NCBI GenBank assembly: GCA_031285945.1
Contig: JAITVF010000039.1
Span: 1-12,541, forward strand
Reading direction: 5' to 3'
Source of the DNA: Oscillospiraceae bacterium
Lineage (GTDB): Bacteria > Bacillota > Clostridia > Oscillospirales > Ruminococcaceae
Length of the DNA stretch: 12,541 nucleotides
The position numbers and the translations under genes were made by a program. Below, one piece after another: positions 12,264-12,541 of the stretch. Under the pieces are notes generated by a model. The model worked only from the letters and a program-made list of their open reading frames with translations. It did not search any database and was not told the origin of the DNA. How positions within the stretch are numbered: position 1 is the stretch's first letter; each line of letters starts with the position of its first letter.

Positions 12264-12541
12264 ATGGAAGAAGTGCGCGTACCCGAGATGGCCGCGCTCA
12301 TTAAGGGCATGCTCGAGGATAAGGACTTTAAGGGCTTAAAGCTTGAGCTTTCGGAGATGTATCCTATGGATATAGCCGAAATGTTCGATGATCTTGAGCC
12401 CGAGGACTGCCTGATACTTTTCAGGCTGCTGCAAAAGGACCACGCCGCCGAGGTTTTCTCATACCTTTCGGGCCAACGGCAGAAGGATATAGTCGACGCC
12501 ATACACATAAGCCTGCTAAGCTATATTATGGGCGAGCTTTA
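12264..12541 (+). CDS. mgtE: Magnesium transporter MgtE, N-terminal part (runs off right edge)
   Basis: Ninety-two codons are visible, with no stop before the window ends. The sequence matches the MgtE N-terminal helical domain: LKLELSEMYPMDIAEMFDDL (about residues 25-44), EPEDCLILFRLLQKDHAAEVFSYL (about 45-68) and then SGQRQKDIVDAI. In MgtE this cytoplasmic domain, with the following CBS domains, senses Mg2+ and gates the membrane channel; those later parts are outside the window. The ATG at 12264 follows AAAGGGGGATAATTATCA with 10 nt between the G-run and the start. The leader is long and structured, which suits a metal-responsive transporter gene. Similar N domains occur in other MgtE-like proteins, so the exact subtype is open. 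Confidence 0.85.
   Translation, partial: MEEVRVPEMAALIKGMLEDKDFKGLKLELSEMYPMDIAEMFDDLEPEDCLILFRLLQKDHAAEVFSYLSGQRQKDIVDAIHISLLSYIMGEL

Overview
This window looks like part of the chromosome of a GC-rich anaerobic member of the Clostridia (Bacillota). The clues are strong AGGAGG-type ribosome binding sites, sigma-A-like promoters, a glycine riboswitch ending in an intrinsic terminator, UGA-encoded selenocysteine, and a Stickland-type glycine reductase operon in the same gene order as in Clostridioides and Clostridium species. The species cannot be told from this sequence alone.

Layout. Positions 1-289 (minus strand) hold the N-terminal 96 codons of selA, the enzyme that makes selenocysteinyl-tRNA; it runs off the left edge. 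A divergent regulatory region follows (290-699). It has a selA promoter, a 22-bp palindrome, a strong extended -10 promoter, a glycine riboswitch aptamer and a perfect terminator hairpin. The glycine reductase operon then runs grdX - trxB - trxA - grdE - grdA - grdB - grdC - grdD (700-8977) and ends at a bidirectional terminator (8992-9025). grdA and grdB each read through an in-frame TGA as selenocysteine. Downstream are a GHSLGG alpha/beta hydrolase fused to an unidentified C-terminal domain (9087-10901), a tiny Gly/Pro/Cys/Phe repeat protein (11154-11414), an MGMT-family alkyltransferase-like protein behind a 22-bp inverted repeat (11632-11973), and the start of an mgtE magnesium transporter gene (12264 to the right edge).

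How the genes fit together. Glycine binding to the riboswitch probably relieves termination and turns on the operon. TrxB and TrxA bring electrons to selenoprotein GrdA. GrdE (pyruvoyl) and GrdB (Sec) activate glycine, and GrdC/GrdD release acetyl phosphate for ATP synthesis. selA next door supplies the machinery for GrdA and GrdB, so synthesis of the cofactor residue and of its main consumer are linked.

Mobile and repeat DNA. Three related hairpin elements with the terminus AGGGCTTGTTTGATAAAT lie at 2358-2520 (inside the grd operon), 10898-10997 (supplying the hydrolase stop codon) and 12071-12103 (a short remnant). They look like a MITE or palindromic repeat family.

Items most worth a second look: (1) two 22-bp dyads with identical 8-bp arms and identical spacing, one between the divergent promoters and one forming the riboswitch terminator stem; (2) a TrxB lacking the usual NADPH-phosphate motif and carrying a cysteine-less thioredoxin-like tail; (3) an mgtE leader with no recognisable M-box but a possible leader ORF whose stop codon sits in a hairpin masking the mgtE ribosome binding site; (4) the hydrolase-linked C-terminal domain; (5) the 22-bp inverted repeat in the alkyltransferase leader.
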